A stretch of 64,000 nucleotides of DNA from contig NZ_JAGGRL010000001.1 of assembly GCF_018612915.1 (NCBI RefSeq), forward strand, positions 694,160 through 758,159, written 5' to 3'. The notes under the pieces are model-generated. The model was given only the letters and a program-made list of their open reading frames with translations, was not told the DNA's origin and searched no databases. The DNA is from Stenotrophomonas sp. ISL-67. GTDB taxonomy: Bacteria > Pseudomonadota > Gammaproteobacteria > Xanthomonadales > Xanthomonadaceae. Both the position numbers and the translations under genes were made by a program. Below are positions 1 to 8,976 of this stretch, in pieces. Position 1 is the stretch's first letter. Each line of letters starts with the position of its first letter.

Positions 1-421
1 CGGCTTCGCCGGCAATCAGGTCCAGCTTCTCGTTGCCCAGGTGCATGTCCAGCTGGATCTCCGGGTACTGGGCGTGGAACTGCCCCAGCAGCGGTGCGAT
101 CCAGGTGATGCCGATCGAATAGGGCACAGTGAAGCGCAACCAGCCGCGCGGGCCGGACTGCAACTGGTTGACCGCGCCTTCGGCTTCTTCCAGCTCGCGC
201 GCGATGCGCTGGCAATGTTCGTGGTAGACCGAGCCGGCCTCGGTCAGGCCCAGCCGGCGGGTGGTCCGGTGCAGCAGGCGTGCGCCAAGCCGCGTTTCCA
301 GTTCCTGCACCTTGCGGCTGACAGTGGTCTTGGGCAGGCCGAGCGCGTTGGCAGCGGCGATGAAGCTGCCCTGCTCGACCACCTTGACGAAGATCAGCGT
401 GTCGTTGAGATCGTGAGCCAT
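1..421 (-). CDS. smeRv: LysR-family regulator SmeRv, N-terminal part (cut by window edge)
   Basis: The first 140 codons are present; the gene runs off the left edge. It starts at the ATG at 421-419. An N-terminal winged helix-turn-helix is clear (FVKVVEQGSFIAAANALGLP, then TTVSRKVQELETRLGARLL), followed by the start of the effector-binding domain (GPRGWLRFTVPYSIG). It is transcribed away from the efflux operon that begins at 563-787, and this arrangement matches smeRv beside smeU1VWU2X in S. maltophilia, where it regulates the pump. The symbol rests on gene order plus family, so it is strong but not proven by alignment. Confidence 0.85.
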   Translation of the reverse strand, partial: MAHDLNDTLIFVKVVEQGSFIAAANALGLPKTTVSRKVQELETRLGARLLHRTTRRLGLTEAGSVYHEHCQRIARELEEAEGAVNQLQSGPRGWLRFTVPYSIGITWIAPLLGQFHAQYPEIQLDMHLGNEKLDLIAGEA

Positions 422-487
422 GACGGAGTCCGTATCGGGGGGAGGGTAGGGTGCCCGAAAGATTGTGCCGGGTACGGGACGATTATT

Positions 488-513
488 CCCCTTAATTCGG
501 ACTAATCAAGGGG
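488..513. promoter_or_regulatory. Candidate LysR operator dyad in the smeRv/smeU1 divergent region
   Basis: Two 10-bp arms, CCCCTTAATT and AATCAAGGGG, are inverted repeats with one mismatch around a 6-bp spacer. The half-site GGACTAATC (499-507) occurs again at 522-530, 23 bp downstream. LysR proteins bind such dyads between divergent genes, so this is the natural SmeRv site. Binding is inferred. Confidence 0.5.
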
Positions 514-562
514 GAGTTTGAGGACTAATCTGGCGCCATTCCCGAATTGGAGGACGCCAACC

Positions 563-790
563 ATGTGGTTGCAGAACATTCTTGGCCGCGTCATCGGCGG
601 CCGCACGCCCTCGCTGGACCTTGCCCTGACCGTGGAGAAGCGCCCTTCAGCCTTCTCCGGCAAGGCGTTCCGCGAGTTTACCCCGCCTGCCAACCTGCAG
701 CGCGGTGGCAGCCTGCGCCTGGGCGCCCGCTACGGCGGTCGACTGGGTCGAATTGGGATTATCCCGACGACGGGAGTGAAAGTCCCATGA
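563..790 (+). CDS. Small hypothetical protein, first ORF of the efflux operon
   Basis: 75 aa, beginning MWLQNILGRVIGG. The start is fixed by a GGAGG sequence at 550-554, 8 bases before the ATG. The stop overlaps the smeU1 start as ATGA (787-790), so the two are probably translationally coupled. It has no signal peptide or clear membrane segment, and its C-terminal half is rich in Gly and Arg. I do not recognise a family. The described operon has five genes, so this would be an additional, possibly unannotated, member. It could also be a leader ORF that sets smeU1 translation. Confidence 0.55.
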   Translation: MWLQNILGRVIGGRTPSLDLALTVEKRPSAFSGKAFREFTPPANLQRGGSLRLGARYGGRLGRIGIIPTTGVKVP

Positions 791-1557
791 ACGGGACACT
801 GGCCCCCGAAGTACTGGTGCTTGGTGGCACCGGCAGCGTCGGGCAGGGCATCGTGGCTGCGCTGCTGGAGGCCGGCAGCCCGGTCCTGGTGGTCGGTCGC
901 GACCCGGGCCGGCTGACGGCGCTGCGTGAGCAGTTCGCCGATGAGCCGGGGCTGGAAACGCTGTTGGGCTCGCTCGCCGACGATGGTTCGGCGCTTGCGC
1001 TGGCCGAACGCATCGCGCAGCGGCCGCGCATGCTGGCGGCGGTCATCGATGTGATGGGCGGTCCCTACAACCGCGGTCGGGTCATCGACCGCAGCGGCGA
1101 CGCGCTGCTGCAGGCGCTGCAGGCCGACATGATGCCGCACGTGCACGCAGGCCGCCGCCTGCTGCCGCTGCTGCGCGGCGACGGCCACCCGCGCCGTTAC
1201 GTGCTGGTTGGCAGCCCGGCCGGCTTCAAACCGTGGGCCGGCTATGGTGAGAGCTCCATCACCGGCGCCGCCACCCGCATGTACGCGCAGGTGCTGCACC
1301 AGGAAGCACAGGCACTGGGCGTGCGCGCGCAGATGCTGGAAGTGTGCAACCCGGTGTGCACCCCGACCAACGCGGCCAATGCATGCATCGAGTGGCCGAG
1401 CGCGCTGCTGGTCGGCCGCCGCGTGGTTTCCCTGCTCGACAACTGCGTCGACAACCGCGCCATCGTGCGCTGCGATACCCGCGATGCGGAACTTCCGCGT
1501 GGACTGCTGCAACTGGACCGACCCCCCACCTGGCGCGACATCGCAGGTGTCGCTTGA
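787..1557 (+). CDS. smeU1: NAD(P)-binding SDR-like protein SmeU1
   Basis: 256 aa. The N-terminus has a Rossmann dinucleotide-binding loop (VLVLGGTGSVGQG) and a typical following acidic/basic strand (VVGRDPGRL). The catalytic YxxxK of classical short-chain dehydrogenases is not obvious; the matching region reads YGESSITGAATRMY, so it may be an atypical or regulatory member. It is the first recognised gene of the five-gene smeU1-V-W-U2-X efflux operon, in which U1 and U2 are SDR-like proteins of unclear role in drug export. It is followed by 83 bases before smeV. Confidence 0.82.
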   Translation: MNGTLAPEVLVLGGTGSVGQGIVAALLEAGSPVLVVGRDPGRLTALREQFADEPGLETLLGSLADDGSALALAERIAQRPRMLAAVIDVMGGPYNRGRVIDRSGDALLQALQADMMPHVHAGRRLLPLLRGDGHPRRYVLVGSPAGFKPWAGYGESSITGAATRMYAQVLHQEAQALGVRAQMLEVCNPVCTPTNAANACIEWPSALLVGRRVVSLLDNCVDNRAIVRCDTRDAELPRGLLQLDRPPTWRDIAGVA

Positions 1558-1640
1558 CCTTTACCCAGGTTCAGGTCCCAGGCTACCGCCCCCAGCAGCA
1601 CAACGTGATTCTGTTTTTCTTTGACCACCCCTACGTACGG

Positions 1641-2861
1641 ATGCATTCCATGACTTCCTCCAATTCCATTCCGCATCGTTTCTCCCGACGGCTGGCCATG
1701 GCCGGCGTGTCGATCCTGGCGGCCGCGGTGCTGACCGCCTGCAGCGGCAGCCAGGCCGAAACCGCCGGCCCGCCGCCGCCGCAGGTCAGCGTCGCGCCGG
1801 TGCTGGTCAAGCCGGTCAGCCAGTGGGACGACTTCAGCGGCCGCGTCGAAGCGGTACAGAGCGTCGAGCTGCGCCCGCGGGTGTCCGGCTACATCGACAA
1901 GGTCAATTATGTCGAAGGCGATGAAGTGAAGAAGGGCGATGTGCTGTTCACCATCGACGCGCGCAGCTACCAGGCAGAGTACGACCGCGCCCGCGCCGAA
2001 CTGGCACGCGCGCGCACCCAGTCGACGCTGGCACGCAGCGAGTCCGAGCGTGCCAAGAAACTGTCCGACCAGCAGGCCATCTCCACTGAAACCTGGGAAC
2101 AGCGGCGTGCCGCCGCCGAGCAGGCCGGTGCCAGCGTGCAGGCGGCGCAGGCCGCGTTGGATGCGGCTGCACTGAACCTGGAATTCACCAAGGTGCGTGC
2201 CCCGATCAGCGGCCGTGCCGGCCGCGCGATGGTCACCGCCGGCAACCTGGTCACCGCCGGCGACAGCGCCAGCGTGCTGACCACGCTGGTCTCGCTGGAT
2301 ACGGTGTTCGTGTACTTCGATGCCGACGAAGGTACCTTCCTGCGCTACGCACAGATGGCCCGCAACGGCGAGCGTCCGAGCGAGCGCGACAGCGAGCTGC
2401 CGGTCAAGGTCGGGCTGTCGGGCGAGGAGGGCTTCCCGCACCAGGGCAAGGTCGACTTCCTGGACAACCAGGTCACCCGCAGCACCGGCACCATCCGCGT
2501 CCGCGCACTGCTGGACAACGCCGAGCGCGCCTTCACCCCGGGCCTGTTCGCCCGCGTGCAGCTGCTCGGCAGCGGCGAGTTCCAGGCCATGTTGATCGAT
2601 GACAAGGCCGTGCTCACTGACCAGGACCGCAAGTACGTGTACGTGGTTGACAAGGAAGGCAAGGCGCAGCGCCGCGACATCCAGCTGGGTCGAACCGCCG
2701 AAGGCCTGCGCATCGTGCAGCAGGGTCTGGCGGCCGGTGACCGCGTGATCATCGATGGCGTGCAGAAGGTGTTCATGCCGGGGATGCCGGTGCAGGCCAA
2801 GGCGGTTGCGATGCAGCCAGCTGCGGCTGCGGTTCCGGTACGCGCCACCGCGTTGAATTGA
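1641..2861 (+). CDS. smeV: RND efflux periplasmic adaptor SmeV (membrane fusion protein)
   Basis: 406 aa from the ATG at 1641; an in-frame ATG at 1650 is an alternative. A lipoprotein signal with lipobox VLTAC lies near residue 30. Then come the lipoyl half-motifs (RVSGYIDKVNYVEGDEVKKG and KVRAPISGRAGRAMVTAGNL) flanking an alpha-helical hairpin, a beta-barrel (VKVGLSGEEGFPHQGKVDFL) and a membrane-proximal domain. It links the inner-membrane pump SmeW to the outer-membrane channel SmeX. The order SDR-MFP-RND-SDR-OMP is diagnostic for SmeVWX, a pump linked to quinolone and chloramphenicol resistance when derepressed. Confidence 0.9.
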   Translation: MHSMTSSNSIPHRFSRRLAMAGVSILAAAVLTACSGSQAETAGPPPPQVSVAPVLVKPVSQWDDFSGRVEAVQSVELRPRVSGYIDKVNYVEGDEVKKGDVLFTIDARSYQAEYDRARAELARARTQSTLARSESERAKKLSDQQAISTETWEQRRAAAEQAGASVQAAQAALDAAALNLEFTKVRAPISGRAGRAMVTAGNLVTAGDSASVLTTLVSLDTVFVYFDADEGTFLRYAQMARNGERPSERDSELPVKVGLSGEEGFPHQGKVDFLDNQVTRSTGTIRVRALLDNAERAFTPGLFARVQLLGSGEFQAMLIDDKAVLTDQDRKYVYVVDKEGKAQRRDIQLGRTAEGLRIVQQGLAAGDRVIIDGVQKVFMPGMPVQAKAVAMQPAAAAVPVRATALN

Positions 2862-2866
2862 CAGGC

Positions 2867-2889
2867 AGCCGGGCAGAGCCCGGCTCTAC
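2867..2889. repeat. SMAG (GTAG) palindrome between smeV and smeW
   Basis: AGCCGGGC and GCCCGGCT form an 8-bp stem around AGA, followed by CTAC, which is GTAG on the minus strand. It sits in the 116-bp smeV-smeW gap inside the operon, where an RNA hairpin could affect mRNA stability or the MFP:pump ratio. Confidence 0.8.
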
Positions 2890-2977
2890 CCGCCCCGTGG
2901 GCACCGCTTCCGCTGTCGGGTTCGACAGCGGCAGGGGTGCTGCACCCGGCGTTGCAGAAAACACTAGGAATCCCCTA

Positions 2978-5900
2978 ATGGACTTTTCCCGTTTCTTCAT
3001 CGACAGGCCGATTTTCGCGGCGGTGTTGTCGATCGTGATCTTCGCCGCCGGCCTGATCTCCATACCGATGCTGCCGATCGGCGAGTACCCCGAAGTGGTG
3101 CCGCCTTCGGTGGTGGTGCGCACCGTGTACCCGGGCGCGAACCCGAAGGTGATCGCCGAAACCGTGGCCACCCCGCTGGAAGAGGCGATCAACGGCGTTG
3201 AGGGCATGATGTACCTCAAGTCGGTGGCCGGCTCGGATGGCGTGCTGCAGATGACCGTCACCTTCCGCCCGGGCACCGACCCGGACGATGCGGCGGTGAA
3301 AGTGCAGAACCGCGTCGCCCAGGCGCAGGCGCGCCTGCCGGAAGATGTGCGCCGGCAGGGTGTGACCACCCAGAAGCAGTCCCCCACCTTCCTGATGGTG
3401 GTGCACCTGACTTCACCGAAGGGCAAGTACGACACCCTGTACCTGCGCAATTACGCCCGCCTGCACGTCAAGGACGCGCTCGCGCGCATCCAGGGCGTCG
3501 GCGATGCGCAGATCTTCGGCGGTGGCGACTACGCCATGCGTGCCTGGCTGGACCCGGACAAAGTGGCCGCGCGCGGCCTGACCGCCAGCGACGTGGTGCG
3601 CGCGATGCGCGAGCAGAACGTGCAGGTTTCGGCCGGCCAGCTCGGCGCCGAGCCGATGCCCAACAGCCAGTTCCTGACCCTGATCAATGCCCAGGGCCGC
3701 CTGCGCAGTGAACAGGAGTTCGGCGACATCGTGCTCAAGGCCGGTGCCGACGGCGAAGTGGTGCGCCTGTCCGATGTTGCCCGGGTCGAGCTGGGTGCGG
3801 GCGATTACACCCTGCGCTCGCAGTTGGATGGCAAGAACGCAGTGGGCATCGGTATCTTCCAGGCCCCGGGGGCCAACGCGCTGGAGATCCGCGATGCGGT
3901 GATCGGCACGATGGACGAGATGCAGAAGACCTTCCCGGCCGACGTCAAGTACGAAGCGGTGTACGACACCACCATCTTCGTGCGCGACTCGATCAAGGCC
4001 GTGGTCTCCACGCTGCTGGAAGCCATCGCGCTGGTGGTGCTGGTGGTGATCCTGTTCCTGCAGACCTGGCGCGCCTCGATCATTCCGCTGATCGCCGTGC
4101 CGGTGTCCATCGTCGGTACGTTCGCAGCGCTGTACGTGCTGGGCTTCTCGATCAACACGCTGAGCCTGTTCGGGCTGGTGCTGGCGATCGGCATCGTGGT
4201 CGATGACGCGATCGTGGTGGTGGAAAACGTCGAACGCAACATCGAAGAAGGCCTGACCCCGCTCGCCGCGGCGCACCAGGCCATGAAGGAAGTCTCCGGG
4301 CCGATCATCGCGATCGCGCTGGTGCTGTGTGCCGTGTTCGTGCCGATGGCCTTCCTGTCCGGTGTCACCGGCCAGTTCTACAAGCAGTTCGCGGTCACCA
4401 TCGCCATCTCCACGGTGATCTCGGCGATCAACTCGCTGACCCTGTCGCCGGCCCTGGCCGCGCGCCTGCTCAAGCCGCACGATGCACCCAAGGATGCGCC
4501 GACCCGGATCATCGACCGCCTGTTTGGCTGGGTGTTCCGCCCGTTCAACCGCTTCTTCAAGTCCAGCTCGGAGAAGTACGAGCGCAGCGTGTCGAAGATT
4601 CTTGGCCGTCGTGGCGCGGTGTTCCTGGTGTATGCAGTGCTGCTGGTCGCCACCGGTTTCATCTTCAAGGTGGTGCCGCCGGGCTTCATCCCGACCCAGG
4701 ACAAGCTGTACCTGATCGCCGGTGTGAAGCTGCCGGAAGGCTCTTCGATTGCCCGTACCGATGAAATGCTGCGCAAGGTGGCGAAGATCGCGCAGGAAAC
4801 CGAGGGCGTGGCACACACCATTTCGTTCCCGGGCCTGAACGCGCTGCAGTTCACCAACACGCCCAACACCGGCGTGGCGTTCATTCCGCTCAAGCCGTTC
4901 AACGAACGTCATGGCCGCACCGCCGCGCAGATCAACGCTGAGATCAACCAGAAGATCGCCGGGCTGCAGGAAGGTTTCGCCTTTGCGTTGATGCCGCCGC
5001 CGATCCTGGGCCTGGGCAACGGCAACGGCTACCAGATGTTCATCGAAGACCGCGGCAACCTGGGTTACGGCGCATTGCAGGCGGCGGTGAGCCAGATGCA
5101 GGGTGCGGTGGCGCAGACCCCGGGCATGGCCTTCCCGATCACCAGCTACCAGGCCAACGTGCCGCAGCTGGATGCCGAAGTGGACCGGGTCAAGGCCAAG
5201 GCGCAGGGCGTGCAGCTGACCGAGCTGTTCGACACCCTGCAGACCTATCTGGGTTCGTCCTACGTCAACGACTTCAACGAGTTCGGGCGTACCTGGCAGG
5301 TGATCGCGCAGGCCGACGGCCAGTTCCGCAACAGCGTGGAAGACATCGGCAAGCTGCGTACCCGCAACGACCGCGGCGAGATGGTGCCGATCGGTTCGAT
5401 GGTGACCGTCAAGGAAACCTACGGCCCGGACCCGGTACTGCGCTTCAACGGCTATCCGGCGGCGGACCTGGCCGGCGAAGCCGACCCGCGCCTGCTGTCC
5501 TCGGCTGAAGCGATGAACAACCTGACCGCGATCGCTGCCAAGGTGCTGCCGGTCGGCATGACCACCGAATGGACCGACCTGAGCTACCAGCAGGCCACCC
5601 AGGGCAAGGCCGCGTTCATCGTATTCCCGGTGGCGATCCTGCTTGCGTTCCTGGTGCTGGCTGCGCTGTATGAGAGCTGGTCACTGCCGCTGGCGGTGAT
5701 CCTGATCGTGCCGATGACGCTGCTGTCGGCCCTGTTCGGCGTATGGTTGACCGGCGGTGACAACAACGTGTTCGTGCAGGTGGGCCTGGTGGTGCTGATG
5801 GGCCTGGCGTGCAAGAACGCGATCCTGATCGTCGAATTCGCCCGTGAGCTGGAAATGGGCGGCAAGGGGATCGTGGAAGCCGCGCTGGAAGCCTGCCGCC

Positions 5901-6148
5901 TGCGTCTGCGTCCGATCGTGATGACCTCCATCGCGTTCATTGCCGGCACCATCCCGCTGGTGCTGTCGCACGGCGCCGGTGCGGAAGTGCGCTCGGTGAC
6001 CGGTATCACCGTGTTCGCCGGCATGCTCGGCGTGACCCTGTTCGGCCTGTTCCTGACCCCGGTGTTCTACGTGGCCCTGCGCAAGTTCGTCAGCCGCAAT
6101 GGCGGCGGCAAGCTGGTCGCCCACGGCGAATCCACCCTGCATCACTGA
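2978..6148 (+). CDS. smeW: RND multidrug efflux transporter SmeW
   Basis: 1056 aa, the usual length for an HAE1-family RND pump. The ATG at 2978 gives the family start MDFSRFFIDRPIFAAVLS. Twelve membrane segments in the usual 1+5+1+5 pattern can be read. The proton-relay motif is present in segment 4 (LAIGIVVDDAIVVVENVERN, with the Asp-Asp pair), and a cognate lysine lies in the second half (GLACKNAILIVEFA). Large periplasmic loops carry porter and docking domains. It exports drugs by proton antiport with SmeV and SmeX. Upstream spacing includes a SMAG hairpin. Confidence 0.92.
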   Translation: MDFSRFFIDRPIFAAVLSIVIFAAGLISIPMLPIGEYPEVVPPSVVVRTVYPGANPKVIAETVATPLEEAINGVEGMMYLKSVAGSDGVLQMTVTFRPGTDPDDAAVKVQNRVAQAQARLPEDVRRQGVTTQKQSPTFLMVVHLTSPKGKYDTLYLRNYARLHVKDALARIQGVGDAQIFGGGDYAMRAWLDPDKVAARGLTASDVVRAMREQNVQVSAGQLGAEPMPNSQFLTLINAQGRLRSEQEFGDIVLKAGADGEVVRLSDVARVELGAGDYTLRSQLDGKNAVGIGIFQAPGANALEIRDAVIGTMDEMQKTFPADVKYEAVYDTTIFVRDSIKAVVSTLLEAIALVVLVVILFLQTWRASIIPLIAVPVSIVGTFAALYVLGFSINTLSLFGLVLAIGIVVDDAIVVVENVERNIEEGLTPLAAAHQAMKEVSGPIIAIALVLCAVFVPMAFLSGVTGQFYKQFAVTIAISTVISAINSLTLSPALAARLLKPHDAPKDAPTRIIDRLFGWVFRPFNRFFKSSSEKYERSVSKILGRRGAVFLVYAVLLVATGFIFKVVPPGFIPTQDKLYLIAGVKLPEGSSIARTDEMLRKVAKIAQETEGVAHTISFPGLNALQFTNTPNTGVAFIPLKPFNERHGRTAAQINAEINQKIAGLQEGFAFALMPPPILGLGNGNGYQMFIEDRGNLGYGALQAAVSQMQGAVAQTPGMAFPITSYQANVPQLDAEVDRVKAKAQGVQLTELFDTLQTYLGSSYVNDFNEFGRTWQVIAQADGQFRNSVEDIGKLRTRNDRGEMVPIGSMVTVKETYGPDPVLRFNGYPAADLAGEADPRLLSSAEAMNNLTAIAAKVLPVGMTTEWTDLSYQQATQGKAAFIVFPVAILLAFLVLAALYESWSLPLAVILIVPMTLLSALFGVWLTGGDNNVFVQVGLVVLMGLACKNAILIVEFARELEMGGKGIVEAALEACRLRLRPIVMTSIAFIAGTIPLVLSHGAGAEVRSVTGITVFAGMLGVTLFGLFLTPVFYVALRKFVSRNGGGKLVAHGESTLHH

Positions 6149-6173
6149 TCCTGACCCCTACGAGGAATCACGC

Positions 6174-6911
6174 ATGAATACCGCTACTTCCAGGATTGCC
6201 CTGGTCACCGGTGCCACCCGTGGCATCGGCCTGGAAACTGTCCGCCAGCTGGCCCAGGCCGGCGTGCACACGCTGCTGGCCGGGCGCAAGCGCGACACCG
6301 CCGTGGCCGAGGCGCTGAAGCTGCAGGCCGAAGGCCTGCCGGTGGAGGCGATCCAGCTGGACGTGGGCGATGCGGCCAGCATTGCCGCGGCCGTGCAGGA
6401 GGTCACCGACCGCCATGGCCGGCTGGACATCCTGGTCAACAACGCCGGCATCCTGCTCGACAACCCGGCACTGGCGCCGTCGGCGCAGACGCTTGAAACC
6501 TGGCGCGACACCTTCGACACCAACGTGTTCGCGGTGATCGCGGTCACCCAGGCGTTCCTGCCGCTCGTCACCGCCTCGCCGGCCGGGCGCATCGTCAACG
6601 TGTCCAGCATCCTGGGCTCGCTGACCCTGCACAGCCAGCCCGGTTCGCCGATCTATGGCTTCGCGGTGCCGGCCTACAACGCCTCCAAGAGCGCGGTGAA
6701 TGCCTGGACGGTGCAACTGGCCTACGAGCTGCGCGAGAGCACCACCAAGGTCAACACTGTGCACCCGGGTTACGTGAAAACCGACATGAACCGTGGCGAA
6801 GGCGAGCTGGACATCGCCGATGGCGCGCGCTCCAGCGTGGGCATGGCGCTGATCGGCGTCGACGGCCCCAACGGCAGCTTCACCTACCTGGGCGAGGTGC
6901 TGCCATGGTGA
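6174..6911 (+). CDS. smeU2: Short-chain dehydrogenase/reductase SmeU2
   Basis: 245 aa classical SDR. The cofactor motif TGATRGIG lies near residue 14, NNAG near residue 87 (DILVNNAGILL), the catalytic Ser in VNVSSILGS, and YNASK as the active-site Tyr/Lys. The start ATG at 6174 follows the RBS-like GAGGAA. The substrate is unknown. It lies between smeW and smeX, and its last seven bases overlap the smeX start, so translation is probably coupled. This position identifies it as smeU2. Confidence 0.87.
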   Translation: MNTATSRIALVTGATRGIGLETVRQLAQAGVHTLLAGRKRDTAVAEALKLQAEGLPVEAIQLDVGDAASIAAAVQEVTDRHGRLDILVNNAGILLDNPALAPSAQTLETWRDTFDTNVFAVIAVTQAFLPLVTASPAGRIVNVSSILGSLTLHSQPGSPIYGFAVPAYNASKSAVNAWTVQLAYELRESTTKVNTVHPGYVKTDMNRGEGELDIADGARSSVGMALIGVDGPNGSFTYLGEVLPW

Positions 6912-8335
6912 TCCGTGTGTTGACCGCAGCCGTCGCCAGCGCGCTGCTGGCCGGCTGCGTCAGCGTCGGCCCCAACTACCAGGCACCCCCGGCGCAGCCG
7001 GTGGTCCTGCAGGGCGCGGCCGCGCCGGTGTTCAGCACCACCTCGCCGGTGGCCAGCTGGTGGGCGCAGTTCGATGACCCGGTGCTGGAACAGCTGGTGC
7101 ACGACGCGCTGGGCGACAACCTGGACCTGCGCATTTCGATGGCCCGCGTGCGTGAAGCACGTGCGGTGTTCGTCGAACAGCGGCTGGACCAGTTGCCGCA
7201 CGTGACCAGTGGCGGCAGCTACGATCGCCGCAAGCAGCCGGACCTTACCGCCGGTGGCGAGCGTGTCTTCAGCGAAACCTACCAGCTGGGCTTCGATGCC
7301 GGTTGGGAACTGGACCTGTTTGGTCGCCAGCGCCGTGCCGCCGAAGCGGCGCGCGCGGACCTGGGTGCCGAGCAGGACAACCTGGCCGACGCCCAGGTCA
7401 CGGTCGCTGCTGAAGTGGCGCGCAACTATTTCGAACTGCGCGGCACGCAGAAGCGCATCGAAGTGGCCAAGCGTACGCTGGTGAACCTGCGCGACACCCA
7501 GAAGTTGACCGAAACCCGCTGGGATCTGGGCGCGGGCAGCGAACTGGACGTGCAGAGCAGCCGTGCGCGGTTGAAGGCGATCGAGGCCGACATTCCGCTG
7601 CTGGAAGTGGCCGAAGTGCAGTCGCGGCATCGCCTGGCCGTGCTGCTGGGCCAGCGCCCGGATGCGTTGGACACGCTGCTGGAACCGCGTGATGCTGCGC
7701 CGTATGCCAAGGCGTTGCCGCTGGGCGACACCACCGACCTGCTGCGCCAGCGCGCCGATGTGCGGGTGGCCGAGCGTCGCCTGGCGGCGGCGACGGCGCG
7801 AGTGGGGGTGGCCACCGCCGATCTGTTCCCACGGATCAGCCTGAGCGGCTTCGTCGGGTTCCTGTCCGGCGATGCCAGCGGGCTGGTCAACGGCAACAAC
7901 AAGGCATGGTCGGTGACCCCGTCGATCAGCTGGGCCGCATTCGATTTCGGCACGGTCAAGGCACGGCTGCGCGCGAGCAAGGCGCAGGCCGACGGCGCCG
8001 CGGCCGAGTACGAAAAGGCGGTGCTGCTGGCGTTGGAAGACACCGAGAACGCCTTGACCCGCTATGCCAAGCAACAGGCGCGGTTGGCCATCGTGGCTGA
8101 GCAGGCGCAGGCGGCGCGGCGCGCGGAGCAGCTGGCGCAGATCCGTTATCGCGAAGGGTCGGAAGACTTCCTGACCCTGCTTGATGCGCAGCGTACGCAG
8201 CTGGCGGCCGACGATGCACTGGCTGCAGCCGAATCCACGGTCAACGTCAGCGTGGTCGGTGTCTACAAGGCACTGGGTGGTTGGGGCCAGCAGCAGGACG
8301 CAACCCCGCCTGCAGTGGCCGGCACGATGCGGTGA
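6905..8335 (+). CDS. smeX: Outer-membrane efflux lipoprotein SmeX (TolC/NodT family)
   Basis: 476 aa. The lipoprotein signal peptide ends in LLAGC (Cys about 18) with the family follow-on VSVGPNYQAPP. Two outer-membrane efflux repeats are present (region about 60-260 and 265-460), with heptad-rich helices that build the periplasmic tunnel. It forms the exit duct for SmeVW. It starts inside the 3' end of smeU2 (7-bp overlap). The operon ends here, just before a strong hairpin at 8342. Confidence 0.9.
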   Translation: MVIRVLTAAVASALLAGCVSVGPNYQAPPAQPVVLQGAAAPVFSTTSPVASWWAQFDDPVLEQLVHDALGDNLDLRISMARVREARAVFVEQRLDQLPHVTSGGSYDRRKQPDLTAGGERVFSETYQLGFDAGWELDLFGRQRRAAEAARADLGAEQDNLADAQVTVAAEVARNYFELRGTQKRIEVAKRTLVNLRDTQKLTETRWDLGAGSELDVQSSRARLKAIEADIPLLEVAEVQSRHRLAVLLGQRPDALDTLLEPRDAAPYAKALPLGDTTDLLRQRADVRVAERRLAAATARVGVATADLFPRISLSGFVGFLSGDASGLVNGNNKAWSVTPSISWAAFDFGTVKARLRASKAQADGAAAEYEKAVLLALEDTENALTRYAKQQARLAIVAEQAQAARRAEQLAQIRYREGSEDFLTLLDAQRTQLAADDALAAAESTVNVSVVGVYKALGGWGQQQDATPPAVAGTMR

Positions 8336-8341
8336 AAGAAC

Positions 8342-8369
8342 GCAGAGGGCGACAAGGGTCGCCCTCTGC
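8342..8369 (+). terminator. Hairpin after smeX
   Basis: GCAGAGGGCGAC and GTCGCCCTCTGC make a perfect 12-bp stem with an AAGG loop, 7 bases after the smeX stop. Only a weak T-run follows (CACTTTG), so it may act as a 3' stabiliser or leaky terminator. Confidence 0.6.
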
Positions 8370-8447
8370 ACACTTTGTAATGGTTCGCCGCGATGGCGTA
8401 CCGGAGAACCCCGCGCTGACGGCTTTGCCTCTGCCGGGCCCGCGTGG

Positions 8448-8468
8448 GGCGGTGCCAAAAACACCGCC
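8448..8468 (+). other. Short hairpin just before the RBS of the next gene
   Basis: GGCGGTG and CACCGCC pair around CCAAAAA. It ends about five bases before the GGGAG that should be the ribosome binding site of the gene at 8486, so it could modulate initiation. No regulator or ligand is implied. Confidence 0.3.
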
Positions 8469-8485
8469 TCTCCGGGAGATGTGCA

Positions 8486-8755
8486 ATGCAAGGGAACGGC
8501 TTGGGTCCGCGGCGCGCGGGCAGGGAAGAACGGCAACCGGCCGCGTCGGGCCTGTCGGCCAGCGTCATCGTGCTGCTGGTGGTCGCGGCGCTCACCGTCA
8601 CCCTGGGCTTCGCACGCCTGCCGGATGGCCAGCTCGGCATCGGCGTGCTGGGGGTGGGCGTATTCCTCGCGGTGAGCGCCCGCATCTGCCAGGCCCGCGA
8701 ACAGCACCAGGCGCTATGCCAGGCGCTGGATGGACTGCGCGGGTCGCGCGGGTGA
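8486..8755 (+). CDS. Small two-pass membrane protein, unknown function
   Basis: 89 aa. The ATG at 8486 follows GGGAG with good spacing. Residues 26-42 (SVIVLLVVAALTVTLGF) and about 50-68 (LGIGVLGVGVFLAVSARI) are hydrophobic and likely membrane-spanning; both termini are charged, with the start rich in Arg. No family recognised. It lies downstream of smeX after two hairpins and may be a separate transcript. The following 221 bases to the next gene show nothing I can identify. Confidence 0.55.
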   Translation: MQGNGLGPRRAGREERQPAASGLSASVIVLLVVAALTVTLGFARLPDGQLGIGVLGVGVFLAVSARICQAREQHQALCQALDGLRGSRG

Positions 8756-8976
8756 GCCGTGGCCCCGCGGCGTGGGCACCGGTAGGGTCGCATCCCAATC
8801 GACGATGTGCATGGATGCACGAGTGGTGCGGCCGCAGGACGCGGGAGAGCACCACTGCACGCGTGTCGTCCGCGCTCGATAACGGCATGGACGCCGGCGG
8901 ACAGGGCCTTTGCTTCGACGAAGGTCATGCGTTACCGGATGCTGCAACAACATGTGCGGTTGTTTGGGAACCAACC

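Noticed and set aside
8828..8976. Extra coding frames between the small membrane protein and the EEP gene
   Set aside because: Frames in both directions are Arg/Pro-rich, without ribosome binding sites or motifs.
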